In this document: positions 1 to 7,856 of the stretch, in pieces | Layout: every line of letters starts with the position of its first letter | Position numbering within the stretch: position 1 is the first letter of the stretch | Source: JABDFW01 sp035550215 | GTDB taxonomy: Bacteria > Bacteroidota > Bacteroidia > Chitinophagales > Chitinophagaceae | NCBI GenBank assembly: GCA_035550215.1 | Contig: DASZPM010000004.1 | Span: forward strand, 186,001-250,000 | Length of the DNA stretch: 64,000 nt | Reading direction: 5' to 3' | Program-made: the position numbers and the translations under genes | Notes under the pieces: model-generated | Seen by the model: only the letters and a program-made list of their open reading frames with translations | What the model was told of the DNA's origin: nothing | Database searches by the model: none

Positions 1-142
1 CTGCAGCTATAATATCGCGTAAAGGGGCGGTTGCTTTTTGCGCATTAATTATCAGTGTTGCGCATATACACCAAATAATAAGTATGCAGCGTTTTATTTT
101 ACGGGCAAGGGGCAATATGCATTTTAGGGCGCAGCAATACAT
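1..142 (-). CDS. Secreted protein of unknown function, N-terminal part only
   Basis: An open frame reads leftward from an ATG at 142 to the window edge with no stop (47 codons). After a basic stretch (RKIKR) comes a hydrophobic run rich in Ile, Leu and Cys that ends in N-A-Q, a typical signal-peptide end in this phylum, then the residues KATAPLRDIIAA. It lies 57 bases downstream of the ostA-like gene on the same strand, so it may be the next gene of that transcription unit. Too little of the mature protein is visible to name a family. Confidence 0.5.
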   Translation of the reverse strand, partial: MYCCALKCILPLARKIKRCILIIWCICATLIINAQKATAPLRDIIAA

Positions 143-199
143 AAGTCAAAAACAGCAGCAATCATTTTTGGTTTAACAGCCGTAAGTTACAAAAAAAAA

Positions 200-1885
200 T
201 TAATTTTTTGCATAGCCGGGTGGTGTAGCGGGAGGAATAATTAAAGGTTCAATGTGCTTGCCGTCCAGTAATTCTTCTTTTGATTTGGGGCGTATCTTGT
301 TAAGCCATTTAAAACCTCGTAGCCGTAATTCCTCATGGTTAACCTGCCGCATAGGATAGGCCGTTCCTTCAACATTGCTGCGCAATACTACTTTTTGAGG
401 TTTTTTATCCTCGTTAAAGTACATATCAATTATGTCGCTCTTTGCTTTGTTCACACTTATAAATTTATTTTCATCGTCCTGCCCGTAATAAACACTTTCC
501 GCGTTACCCTTTGCCCTTATGTAATTTATATTGCCGTCTTTAAAATAGCCGTTTATTGTTCTTCCCTTAACCTCATTGTAATACAAATCGGTAAGCTTAT
601 TAATGGCAAGTGCGTTTTCAAATGCATACATGCGGTCGGGTTTTTTGTTCTTTGTAAACAAGTAAATAGTATCGCCTGTAATTTGGTTATCTTTCGACCA
701 TACAACCGGTTGCTTAAACAGCCGGAAAACAGAGTCTTCAGACGAATAAAAAAGGCTGTCGCCAACGGCTTGCAGTGAGTCGGAAAATACGCGCACATGA
801 TAATAAGCTTCCAAAAAACGGTCGGTACTGTCTGATCCATTTTGCAAAGCGGAAGAATCTTTTTTAGGAAGTGAGTCCACTACCTGCGGAACATGCCTGT
901 ATTTTCTCAGGTCAGAAAGCTTTGCTGAATACATGGTATCAGAGGCAATAAAAATTGAATCACCATCCTGCTTAAGCATCATCACTGGTTTCTCTGTTGC
1001 AAGAAATGAGCTTTCTTTTTTGTTTGTTTTCAGGTTATTACAAAGCAGCGTAGCGCCCTGTGCAGTGTCGCGATAAATTACTGTACCCCTCGCTTCGCCA
1101 AATCCAGATGAATCGTAAGCTACCTCGTCAGCATTTAAAAACGTGCTTCCATCCTGTATGTCTGGTCTCTTATCAAAATATGCTTTTTTGTTTTGCTTGT
1201 CGTAATAGCCATCTGTTGTAAAAATCCTGGTATTTTTGCCGCTTGTAATAATTGTTGGCACAATAAAAGTAGCTACATCGGTGTAAGTATTATACAGTAA
1301 TGTGTCAGTCTTTATAGAATAATCGGTGTCATTCATTACCACGTTTTTCTTAAAGTAAACGTCTCTTGTTTCGCCGTAATAAAAAGCTTCTTTGCTGGTA
1401 AGCACTGACCGTTCAGTAACTACTTTGCCTCCTTTAGTGTAAACGCCAGTCTTGCTTTGTACATCATAATCCAGTTCACTGGTAGTAAGTACTCCGCGCC
1501 CGTCAGTCAATTTTACATTTCCCTGCAGGTGCGCTTTTTTTTCTCTCCCCAGGTATTTAAGGTAATCAGAATACGTATGTACGCTGTCTCGGTCATTTAT
1601 ATGCACGTGCCTGAAAGCTTCCAGTGTATTTAGGTTCCTGTTCAAAACAATACTGTCAGCGTAAAATAAAGTGCTGTCTTGTTTTACTTCCGCTCCGCCC
1701 GAAAGAATGGTAAAATTTACAGAATCTTTTTGCAGGAGGTTGAGGCTCGCGGCATTAAGAATTATTATCTGTGTTTTGGAAACGGTATCGGCAGGCGCAG
1801 AATTTTGTTGCGCATGCGTGATAGTTGAATATATAATGAGCAGAGCAAAAAGCCCGGGGTATTTTAGCGCCCTGGAAACATTCAT
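200..1885 (-). CDS. OstA-like protein (LptA/OstA-fold LPS transport family)
   Basis: The 561-residue protein has a signal peptide (about residues 1-26, ending HAQ) and then long alternating beta-type sequence with recurring elements such as LTDGRGVLTTSELDYD and GDTIYLFTKNKKPD. This is the pattern of the OstA/LptA fold, which bridges lipopolysaccharide through the periplasm. The mid-protein repeats (ADSIVLNRNL, GYYDKQNKKAYF) fit several OstA units in one chain. Its ATG overlaps the stop of the upstream mlaD-like gene by four bases, so the two are probably translationally coupled. An LptD-like gene lies about 3 kb away on the other strand, which supports a role in LPS export. Exact role (LptA or LptC equivalent) is inferred. 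Confidence 0.8.
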   Translation of the reverse strand: MNVSRALKYPGLFALLIIYSTITHAQQNSAPADTVSKTQIIILNAASLNLLQKDSVNFTILSGGAEVKQDSTLFYADSIVLNRNLNTLEAFRHVHINDRDSVHTYSDYLKYLGREKKAHLQGNVKLTDGRGVLTTSELDYDVQSKTGVYTKGGKVVTERSVLTSKEAFYYGETRDVYFKKNVVMNDTDYSIKTDTLLYNTYTDVATFIVPTIITSGKNTRIFTTDGYYDKQNKKAYFDKRPDIQDGSTFLNADEVAYDSSGFGEARGTVIYRDTAQGATLLCNNLKTNKKESSFLATEKPVMMLKQDGDSIFIASDTMYSAKLSDLRKYRHVPQVVDSLPKKDSSALQNGSDSTDRFLEAYYHVRVFSDSLQAVGDSLFYSSEDSVFRLFKQPVVWSKDNQITGDTIYLFTKNKKPDRMYAFENALAINKLTDLYYNEVKGRTINGYFKDGNINYIRAKGNAESVYYGQDDENKFISVNKAKSDIIDMYFNEDKKPQKVVLRSNVEGTAYPMRQVNHEELRLRGFKWLNKIRPKSKEELLDGKHIEPLIIPPATPPGYAKN

Positions 1886-2895
1886 GGTTTTACCTGTGTG
1901 TTTGTACTGTCATTCAAAGGCTTTGTTAAGTAATTCCCTTTGTCCTTTCGGCCAAATACTGAAATATTAACATAGCGCCTTGGGTGTGCACGAAGGTCGT
2001 CCATTAGTATGTGTAAGCTGTTTATCGTGTTGTTAATATTATTATACAATTCCTTGCTGTTTAAAAGAGCGCCAACAGAATTATTGGTCGAGTCTATTTT
2101 GCCCAGCATTTCGTTAAGCTTATCGGCTGATTCTTTTAAGCGATTGGAAATTCCCTCAATGTCAGCTTTTGATAAATGTGCGGTAGTTGAATCAAGGTTA
2201 CTAAGTACATGGGTTATATTATCATTATTATCTGCCAGGTTTTTTGAAAAACTGTTTACATTATCAAGCGTTTTTGATAATGATCCTGTTTCACTATTCA
2301 GTACACTTTGTAGTGATGCTGTTGTTACAACAATATTGGCAGTTGCCTTGCTGAGGTTGGCAATTACGCTTTGCAGGTTACCCTTTGTAGTGGGGTCCAG
2401 TACTGTATTAACATTTCGCAGGACAGTATCCAGGGATGACAATGTTACTTTTAATTCGTCAGCCACAGGGCCCACTTTATTTGTTATAGATGCCAGGAGT
2501 CCTGCATCGTTGGAGGTTAAAATTGTGTCGCCACCGGAGAGATATTTTGTACTGTTACCCAATGCTATACTGATGGATGTTGTGCCTAAGGGATTGGCAT
2601 TTATTGAAGCAACCGAATTGTCGGGAATATGATAGGATGAATTGAGTTTTATGGATACAATGATGGTTTTAAGATCTACATCAGCCGCTTCTGTTCCATA
2701 AACGCTGCCTACCTGGTAACCATTGATATATACGGGGTCTGACGAATTAAGCTCCTTTGCGTCGGCATATTTTGCATATAAGAAATTGCCGGTTTTAAAG
2801 AGGCTTTTGCCCTTTAAAAAATTAAAGCCTAATATTAATAACACAACCGAAATAGCTGTAAGTGCGCCAATCTTAGTTTCGTTCGATACTTTCAT
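1882..2895 (-). CDS. MlaD family protein (MCE domain)
   Basis: The 337-residue protein starts with a short cytoplasmic part (MKVSNETKIG) and one membrane anchor (about residues 10-27). Next comes an MCE/MlaD domain (about 35-120) with the typical DPVYINGYQVGSV element. The rest (about 130-300) is rich in Asn, Ser, Leu and Thr in heptad-like spacing, suggesting the helical bundle or needle of MCE proteins. Family members form hexameric rings that carry phospholipids between inner and outer membranes with an ABC transporter; no MlaE/MlaF genes are visible here. It is followed by the ostA-like gene with a four-base overlap and preceded, 123 bases away, by an amidase gene, an order common in Bacteroidota. 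Confidence 0.88.
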   Translation of the reverse strand: MKVSNETKIGALTAISVVLLILGFNFLKGKSLFKTGNFLYAKYADAKELNSSDPVYINGYQVGSVYGTEAADVDLKTIIVSIKLNSSYHIPDNSVASINANPLGTTSISIALGNSTKYLSGGDTILTSNDAGLLASITNKVGPVADELKVTLSSLDTVLRNVNTVLDPTTKGNLQSVIANLSKATANIVVTTASLQSVLNSETGSLSKTLDNVNSFSKNLADNNDNITHVLSNLDSTTAHLSKADIEGISNRLKESADKLNEMLGKIDSTNNSVGALLNSKELYNNINNTINSLHILMDDLRAHPRRYVNISVFGRKDKGNYLTKPLNDSTNTQVKP

Positions 2896-2941
2896 TTGTT
2901 CAATTTTGTTTACTCAGTAACGCCAGTTATATCTTCTGCCA

Positions 2942-2983
2942 GCCGTTAACGGCCCTGATTTATAAATAGTTTATACAAATGTA
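2942..2983 (-). promoter_or_regulatory. Promoter -7 element and leader palindrome ahead of the mlaD-like gene
   Basis: On the minus strand, TACATTTG (2983 to 2976) fits the Bacteroidota TANNTTTG -7 element; no clear TTG lies 19-20 bases further upstream. Between it and the mlaD-like start is the perfect 12-base palindrome GCCGTTAACGGC (2942-2953), which would lie about 25 bases into the transcript. The promoter call rests on the -7 motif alone. Confidence 0.4.
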
Positions 2984-3018
2984 AGAGTTATTATTATGAG
3001 GATAAAACCTGCAGGTAA

Positions 3019-3972
3019 TTACCTTGCCGGGGTGCCTGTGCTATCGGTTATATTAGTCAAAGTATGATGCTCAAGAGAATACCGGTAGCGCTGCAATGCG
3101 CGAAGGATGGCATCTGCAAGTTCTTGCTGGCCGTTCTGACTGTTCAGGTAATCTTCTTCTTCGGGATTTGAAATAAAACCCGTTTCAATTAAAATACTGG
3201 GCATGGCTGTAGCCTGTAAAACCCATAGTCCTACCTGGCGCTGTTTTGCTTCCCTGCTTACGCGGCCCACTTTTTGAAACTCATCTTCAACCGTCATTGC
3301 CAAATTGCTGCTGCGTGTAAAATATTGTTGTGTTTTTAGCGCATACAAAATCATCTTTTCGGGCGAATCAGGGTCAAAATCAGCAGCCATTTTTGCTGAA
3401 TTGCTGTCCAGGTATAACGACTCATTTTCGCGCATGGCCAAAACCTTGTCTTCATTTTTATGCATCGCCCAAACATACGTTTCCGTACCTTTTGCCGGGC
3501 TTGGCGTCGTCCATGTATTATATACCGGTACTTTCCTGGTGTATTTTTTCCGGCTGCTTCCCTTGCCTTTGTAATAGGTTTTATTTTCGTATCCCGTCAA
3601 TTCCCGGTGTGTTACGCTTCCTGCGTCGTTGCAGTGGATTGAAATAAACAGGTCACCCTTTGATGCATTTGCCAGGTTCGCCCTGGCATACAGGTTGGGA
3701 TATACGTCTGTCGTACGGGTCATTACTACATTTATATCGGGCATTTCCTGTTCAATATCCGCCTGTAACTTAAGTGCTACGGCAAGGGTAACATCTTTCT
3801 CAAAAGAATAAGCCCCGTGTGCACCTTCGTCTTTTCCGCCATGGCCGGGGTCTATCACAATTGTTCTCAACATGTTTTTTTGCCGGGAAACAGAAACTTT
3901 TGCCGGCAATTTTGCTGACATGGTACCAAATACCGTTATGATGCAAAGTATTGGGAAAAATATTTTTCGCAT
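3019..3972 (-). CDS. N-acetylmuramoyl-L-alanine amidase (Amidase_3), copy A
   Basis: The 317-residue secreted zinc hydrolase cleaves the bond between N-acetylmuramic acid and L-alanine in peptidoglycan. After a signal peptide (about 1-20), the Amidase_3 fold begins with VIDPGHGGKDEG. Zinc ligands are His44, Glu58 (in SFEKDVTLA) and His113 (SIHCND); the catalytic Glu is in ILIETGFISNPEEE. A basic insert after His113 (KGKGSSRKKYTRK) is shared with its paralogue just upstream. The two genes lie head to tail about 100 bases apart, a tandem duplication. A septal or cell-separation role is likely from the family but not shown. Confidence 0.92.
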   Translation of the reverse strand: MRKIFFPILCIITVFGTMSAKLPAKVSVSRQKNMLRTIVIDPGHGGKDEGAHGAYSFEKDVTLAVALKLQADIEQEMPDINVVMTRTTDVYPNLYARANLANASKGDLFISIHCNDAGSVTHRELTGYENKTYYKGKGSSRKKYTRKVPVYNTWTTPSPAKGTETYVWAMHKNEDKVLAMRENESLYLDSNSAKMAADFDPDSPEKMILYALKTQQYFTRSSNLAMTVEDEFQKVGRVSREAKQRQVGLWVLQATAMPSILIETGFISNPEEEDYLNSQNGQQELADAILRALQRYRYSLEHHTLTNITDSTGTPAR

Positions 3973-3994
3973 TATTTTCCGGGGGGTTAAGAGT

Positions 3995-4008
3995 ATTTCC
4001 CGGGAAAT
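3995..4008. repeat. Perfect 14-base palindrome between the two amidase genes
   Basis: ATTTCCCGGGAAAT is a perfect inverted repeat 23 bases upstream of the copy A amidase start and downstream of copy B. A dyad of this length without a spacer suits a dimeric DNA-binding protein better than a terminator, since no loop or T-run is present. No function can be assigned from sequence alone. Confidence 0.45.
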
Positions 4009-4074
4009 TTAAACGAAAAAAGTGAAAAAACATTGCAATATTACTATGCGGGAAAAATGAAGGTATCGTCTCAC

Positions 4075-5010
4075 TTACTTTCCATCTTCAATAGCATGCT
4101 TGTACCTCACAATAGCGTTGTAAATGCAGTTGGCAGTTTCATTTTGCCCTTTATCGCTGTTAAGGTAGTCTTCTTCTGAAGGTGTGCATATAAAGCCTGT
4201 CTCAACCAATATACTGGGCATCGCGGTCGCCTGCAGCACCCAAATACCTTCCCAGTCACGTTGTTTAACGCCAAGGTCATCCCTGCCGGCGGCATCAAAT
4301 TCATCCTGCACAAAGCCTGCGATAAGGCGGCTGTTATTAAAATACCTTTGGGTACGCAGTGATGCTAATATTTTGGCTTCCGGGCTGTCAAAATACTGGT
4401 AGTTACTGTCAGTTTTCTCGCCATATAATTCTTCTTCGTTGGCACCCACAAACTCCTTTTTTTGATCGTTTTTACCCACGGCCCATATATATGTTTCTGT
4501 ACCGGTTTTTGTGCCCGGCAGTTTTGTGTATTTTATTATGGGCACCTGGCGTGTGTGTTTTGTGCGGCTTTTACCTTTACCCCGGTAATATGTTTGGGTG
4601 CGGTGGCCTACTACCTCCTTACGGTAGGGGTGGGGCAGGTCGTTTACATGGATGGCAATAAATAAGTCACCATGCGCTTCGTTGGCTATTCTTGCACGCA
4701 GGCGGTTGGCAGCATTATGGTCCTGTAAACCTCCCGGTAAATCGTGGGTGGTTCTTGTGTACACAACTTTGATGTTGGGAAGTGAGTCCTGCAACTCCTT
4801 GCCTAATTTTAATGCAATGGCAAGTGTAATGTCCGCCTCGTTGCTGTAAGCGCCAACAGCGCCCTCGTCGGGGCCACCATGGCCTGCATCAATTATAATA
4901 GTGCGGAGCAGGTGCTGTTGTGGCGGCGTTGTATCAGAAATTAATTTGAAGGAAGTAAGCGAACAAAAAATAAAAGTACAGGATATAACAAAAAAAAGTT
5001 TTCTTAACAT
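4075..5010 (-). CDS. N-acetylmuramoyl-L-alanine amidase (Amidase_3), copy B
   Basis: The 311-residue paralogue of the neighbouring amidase has the same layout: signal peptide or anchor (1-22), IDAGHGGPDEGA with His44, Glu58 in SNEADITLA, His121 in AIHVND, and catalytic Glu in ILVETGFICTPSEEDYL. It carries a similar basic insert (RGKGKSRTKHTRQ) followed by GTETYIW. It is divergent from the LptD-like gene with 70 bases between the starts. TACTTTTA on its strand at 5028 to 5021 is a weak match to a -7 element. All catalytic residues are present, so both copies are expected to be active. Confidence 0.92.
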   Translation of the reverse strand: MLRKLFFVISCTFIFCSLTSFKLISDTTPPQQHLLRTIIIDAGHGGPDEGAVGAYSNEADITLAIALKLGKELQDSLPNIKVVYTRTTHDLPGGLQDHNAANRLRARIANEAHGDLFIAIHVNDLPHPYRKEVVGHRTQTYYRGKGKSRTKHTRQVPIIKYTKLPGTKTGTETYIWAVGKNDQKKEFVGANEEELYGEKTDSNYQYFDSPEAKILASLRTQRYFNNSRLIAGFVQDEFDAAGRDDLGVKQRDWEGIWVLQATAMPSILVETGFICTPSEEDYLNSDKGQNETANCIYNAIVRYKHAIEDGK

Positions 5011-5061
5011 AATAACTGTTCATTAAAAGTATTCTTCACAAATCATTTATCCTATAAGCCC

Positions 5062-5069
5062 TACTTTTG
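5062..5069 (+). promoter_or_regulatory. Promoter -7 element for the LptD-like gene
   Basis: TACTTTTG fits TANNTTTG and ends 11 bases before the ATG at 5081, implying a very short leader. No TTG sits at the expected -33 distance. Confidence 0.4.
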
Positions 5070-5080
5070 TTTTTACATGT

Positions 5081-7792
5081 ATGGCGTCTAACCGTAAAGT
5101 TACTGCAAAATATATACTATCCGGGCTAATTGTGCTCTTGCTCACTATTATAACGCATCATACAGATGCGCGCGGTAAACATTTTGGCTTTTTTTTCAAT
5201 TCGTTAACAGAAAATGGTGATACTACCAGGCCTGCCGGGCAAAAAGATACCAGCAACCAAAGAGACACTATACCTAAAAAATCTGCTGACTCAACACATA
5301 ATGACAGCATTAGAAAAATCTCTATTGATACACTAAATATTTCAAAAGATTCACTTGATGCACCTGTAGAGTACAAGGCTGAGGACTCGGCAGTATTAAT
5401 AATACCTACCAGGCAGTTTTACCTGTATGGCAAGGCTAATGCGGTGTTTCAGGGTAACGACCTTACCGCCAACACAATAAAGTATGACCAGGCCACCCAG
5501 CTAATTACTGCGTATGGCGGCGTTGATACGGGCAAAAATCCTCTAAACCTGCCTACCATTAAAGAAAAAGGCGGTGGCGAATCAAAAAGCGACACCATTA
5601 AGTATAACACCAAAACACAACGGGCGCTTACAAAAAATACGTACTATAAGGAAGGGGATATGTTTATATATACCCAGGCTGTAAAAAAAATAAATAAAAA
5701 CACTGAATTTGCCTATCGTAACAGGTTTACTACCTGTAACCTTGATACACCGCACTATGCGTTTATAACGCGTAAAATGAAAATAATCAATGATAAAATT
5801 GCGGTGACGGGGCCTGCCATGCCTTCGTTTGAAGGTGTACCTATACCTATTGTAATACCTTTTGGTATTTTCCCGCTGGAAAGGGGCAGACATTCCGGGT
5901 TGTTACCACCTCAATTTGTAAATAACTATTCTTTGGGCCTCGGGCTGGAAGGTTTGGGGTACTATAAGGTGATAAATGATAATTGGGATGTTACCACTAA
6001 GGCAAATATTTATACATACGGCGGATGGAATCTCGATGTCAGGCCTGAGTACTTTAAACGGTATTCATATCGTGGGACACTTGACATAGCCATTCAAAAA
6101 ACAAAATCGCTTAACACCTCAGGACTACTGGCCCAGGAATTTACGAAATACAGTAGCTTTTTTATAACGTGGAACCACTCATCAGATCAACGGGCGAGAC
6201 CCGGAACATCATTCTCGGCCAGCGTGCGTGCGGGCAGTACCAAGTACAACAAGTATTTGCCTGATAATGCTTTTCGTAATTATGATAACCAATTGGCTTC
6301 TTCTATAACATACGGTAAAAGTTGGGACCAGGGTAAATATATTTTAAATGTTGCCGCCAACCACAACCAAAATAACAGTCTCGGCCTTATAAACATACAG
6401 GCACCTACAGTTACTTTTACGGCAAGCACTATTTATCCATTCCAGAAAAAGGACCAGGTTGGCCCTACCAAGTGGTACCAGAAATTAGGTATATCGTACA
6501 GCGCAACAGCACTTAACCAGTTTTCCTTTTATGATTCAATTTTTAATTTCCGTAAGCTGCTTGACACCGCTATGTGGGGTGTTGATCACAGGATACCCAT
6601 TACGCTCACGCTGCCCGCACTTGGGCCATTTCTTGCCTCTCCATCAATTTCCTACGAAGAACGCTGGTTTGGCCAGGAAGTGTTAAAGAGTTGGGACAGC
6701 AAAAGAGACACCCTGCTTACACGTATTAAGAGGGGTTTTTTTATGGAGCGGCAGGCAAGTTTTGCTTTCGCGGTAAATACCCGCCTTTTTGGCACATTCA
6801 AGTTTAAACACGGCTCTATTGCAGCAATACGGCACGAAGTAAAGCCTTTTATAAGCCTTAACTATCAGCCGGATTTAACAGGACCATATAACGACAGCGT
6901 GCAGGTTGATGTGACGGGCCGTAAAGTAGCCTACTCAAAATTGGAAGGTGGGGTTATAGGGGCGTTTTCGCCGGGCAGGTTTGGGGGGATTTCGTTTGGC
7001 ATAGATAACCTGCTGGAAATGAAGGTGCGGACAAAAAATGGCGACACGTCGGAAAATGGCGATAGTACTAAGAAAGTGCGCCTTATTGATGGCTTTGGCA
7101 TAAGTGGCGGTTATAACCTTATAGCGCCGGGGGATAGCCTTAACTGGTCTCCTCTTACTTTTAACCTGAGAAGCACCCTTTTTGGGAATGTAAATATAAC
7201 CGGCAGCGCCACCGTTGACCCTTATGGCGTGGATAGCTTCGGTAACCGCATAAACAAATTTTTATGGGGGCAGGGAAGCCTTGGGAGGTTTACCGGGGGT
7301 AATTTGGCGTTGTCCACTTCACTAAAGAGTAAATCGAAGGACGGGAAAACTGACCAGCAACGAATACAACCCGATGAGACGTTAACGCCGGATGAACAGC
7401 AACGTGAATTGGACTATATCAGGCAAAATCCGTCGGAATTTGTCGATTTTGATATTCCCTGGACACTGCAATTATCCCTGGCGCTCAACTTTGCCAGGCT
7501 TCGTACGCCTGACCTGCGAAACTATTATACCCAGGTAAGCTCCAATGTTAATGTAAACGGTGATTTCAGCCTGTCTCCAAAGTGGAAGATAGGCGGGGGC
7601 ACTTATTTTGACTTCCGGACATTAAAAATTCAAACAGTCAACCTGTACCTTACGCGCGATATGCATTGCTGGCAGATGGCCATTAACCTGCAACTGGGTA
7701 CATTTAAATCATTCAGCATTGTGATAAACCCTAAAGCAGGTATATTGAGAGACCTGAAAATAAACCGCACCAGGTCGTTCGCCACTTATTAA
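5081..7792 (+). CDS. LptD-like LPS-assembly outer-membrane protein
   Basis: The 903-residue protein has an N-terminal hydrophobic signal, a Ser/Thr/Asp-rich segment (about 40-110), then an OstA-like N-domain with FYLYGKANAVFQGNDLTANTI-type repeats. A long C-terminal beta-barrel follows, rich in aromatic and Asn/Tyr residues. The segment PSFEGVPIPIVIPFGIFPLE near residue 250 is typical of Bacteroidota LptD homologues. LptD inserts lipopolysaccharide into the outer leaflet. The LptD identification fits the OstA-like gene about 3 kb away, but no lptE gene is recognisable here. Its stop is 65 bases before the chosen rimO start. Confidence 0.85.
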   Translation: MASNRKVTAKYILSGLIVLLLTIITHHTDARGKHFGFFFNSLTENGDTTRPAGQKDTSNQRDTIPKKSADSTHNDSIRKISIDTLNISKDSLDAPVEYKAEDSAVLIIPTRQFYLYGKANAVFQGNDLTANTIKYDQATQLITAYGGVDTGKNPLNLPTIKEKGGGESKSDTIKYNTKTQRALTKNTYYKEGDMFIYTQAVKKINKNTEFAYRNRFTTCNLDTPHYAFITRKMKIINDKIAVTGPAMPSFEGVPIPIVIPFGIFPLERGRHSGLLPPQFVNNYSLGLGLEGLGYYKVINDNWDVTTKANIYTYGGWNLDVRPEYFKRYSYRGTLDIAIQKTKSLNTSGLLAQEFTKYSSFFITWNHSSDQRARPGTSFSASVRAGSTKYNKYLPDNAFRNYDNQLASSITYGKSWDQGKYILNVAANHNQNNSLGLINIQAPTVTFTASTIYPFQKKDQVGPTKWYQKLGISYSATALNQFSFYDSIFNFRKLLDTAMWGVDHRIPITLTLPALGPFLASPSISYEERWFGQEVLKSWDSKRDTLLTRIKRGFFMERQASFAFAVNTRLFGTFKFKHGSIAAIRHEVKPFISLNYQPDLTGPYNDSVQVDVTGRKVAYSKLEGGVIGAFSPGRFGGISFGIDNLLEMKVRTKNGDTSENGDSTKKVRLIDGFGISGGYNLIAPGDSLNWSPLTFNLRSTLFGNVNITGSATVDPYGVDSFGNRINKFLWGQGSLGRFTGGNLALSTSLKSKSKDGKTDQQRIQPDETLTPDEQQRELDYIRQNPSEFVDFDIPWTLQLSLALNFARLRTPDLRNYYTQVSSNVNVNGDFSLSPKWKIGGGTYFDFRTLKIQTVNLYLTRDMHCWQMAINLQLGTFKSFSIVINPKAGILRDLKINRTRSFATY

Positions 7793-7813
7793 AATGCAAA
7801 TGTTGGCGGGGCA

Positions 7814-7843
7814 TTGGCTGCTCTCTTATTCTTCCTACCTTTG
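7814..7843 (+). promoter_or_regulatory. Promoter of rimO
   Basis: TTG (7814-7816), 19 bases, then TACCTTTG (7836-7843): an exact match to TTG-N19-TANNTTTG. It lies downstream of an in-frame ATG at 7794, so translation from that ATG is unlikely; the ATG at 7857, 13 bases after the -7 element, is the probable start. Confidence 0.7.
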
Positions 7844-7856
7844 CCGCCTTAAATTT

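Noticed and set aside
2009..2632. 207-codon plus-strand frame opposite the mlaD-like gene
   Set aside because: It lies wholly antisense to a well-supported gene and shows no domain features.
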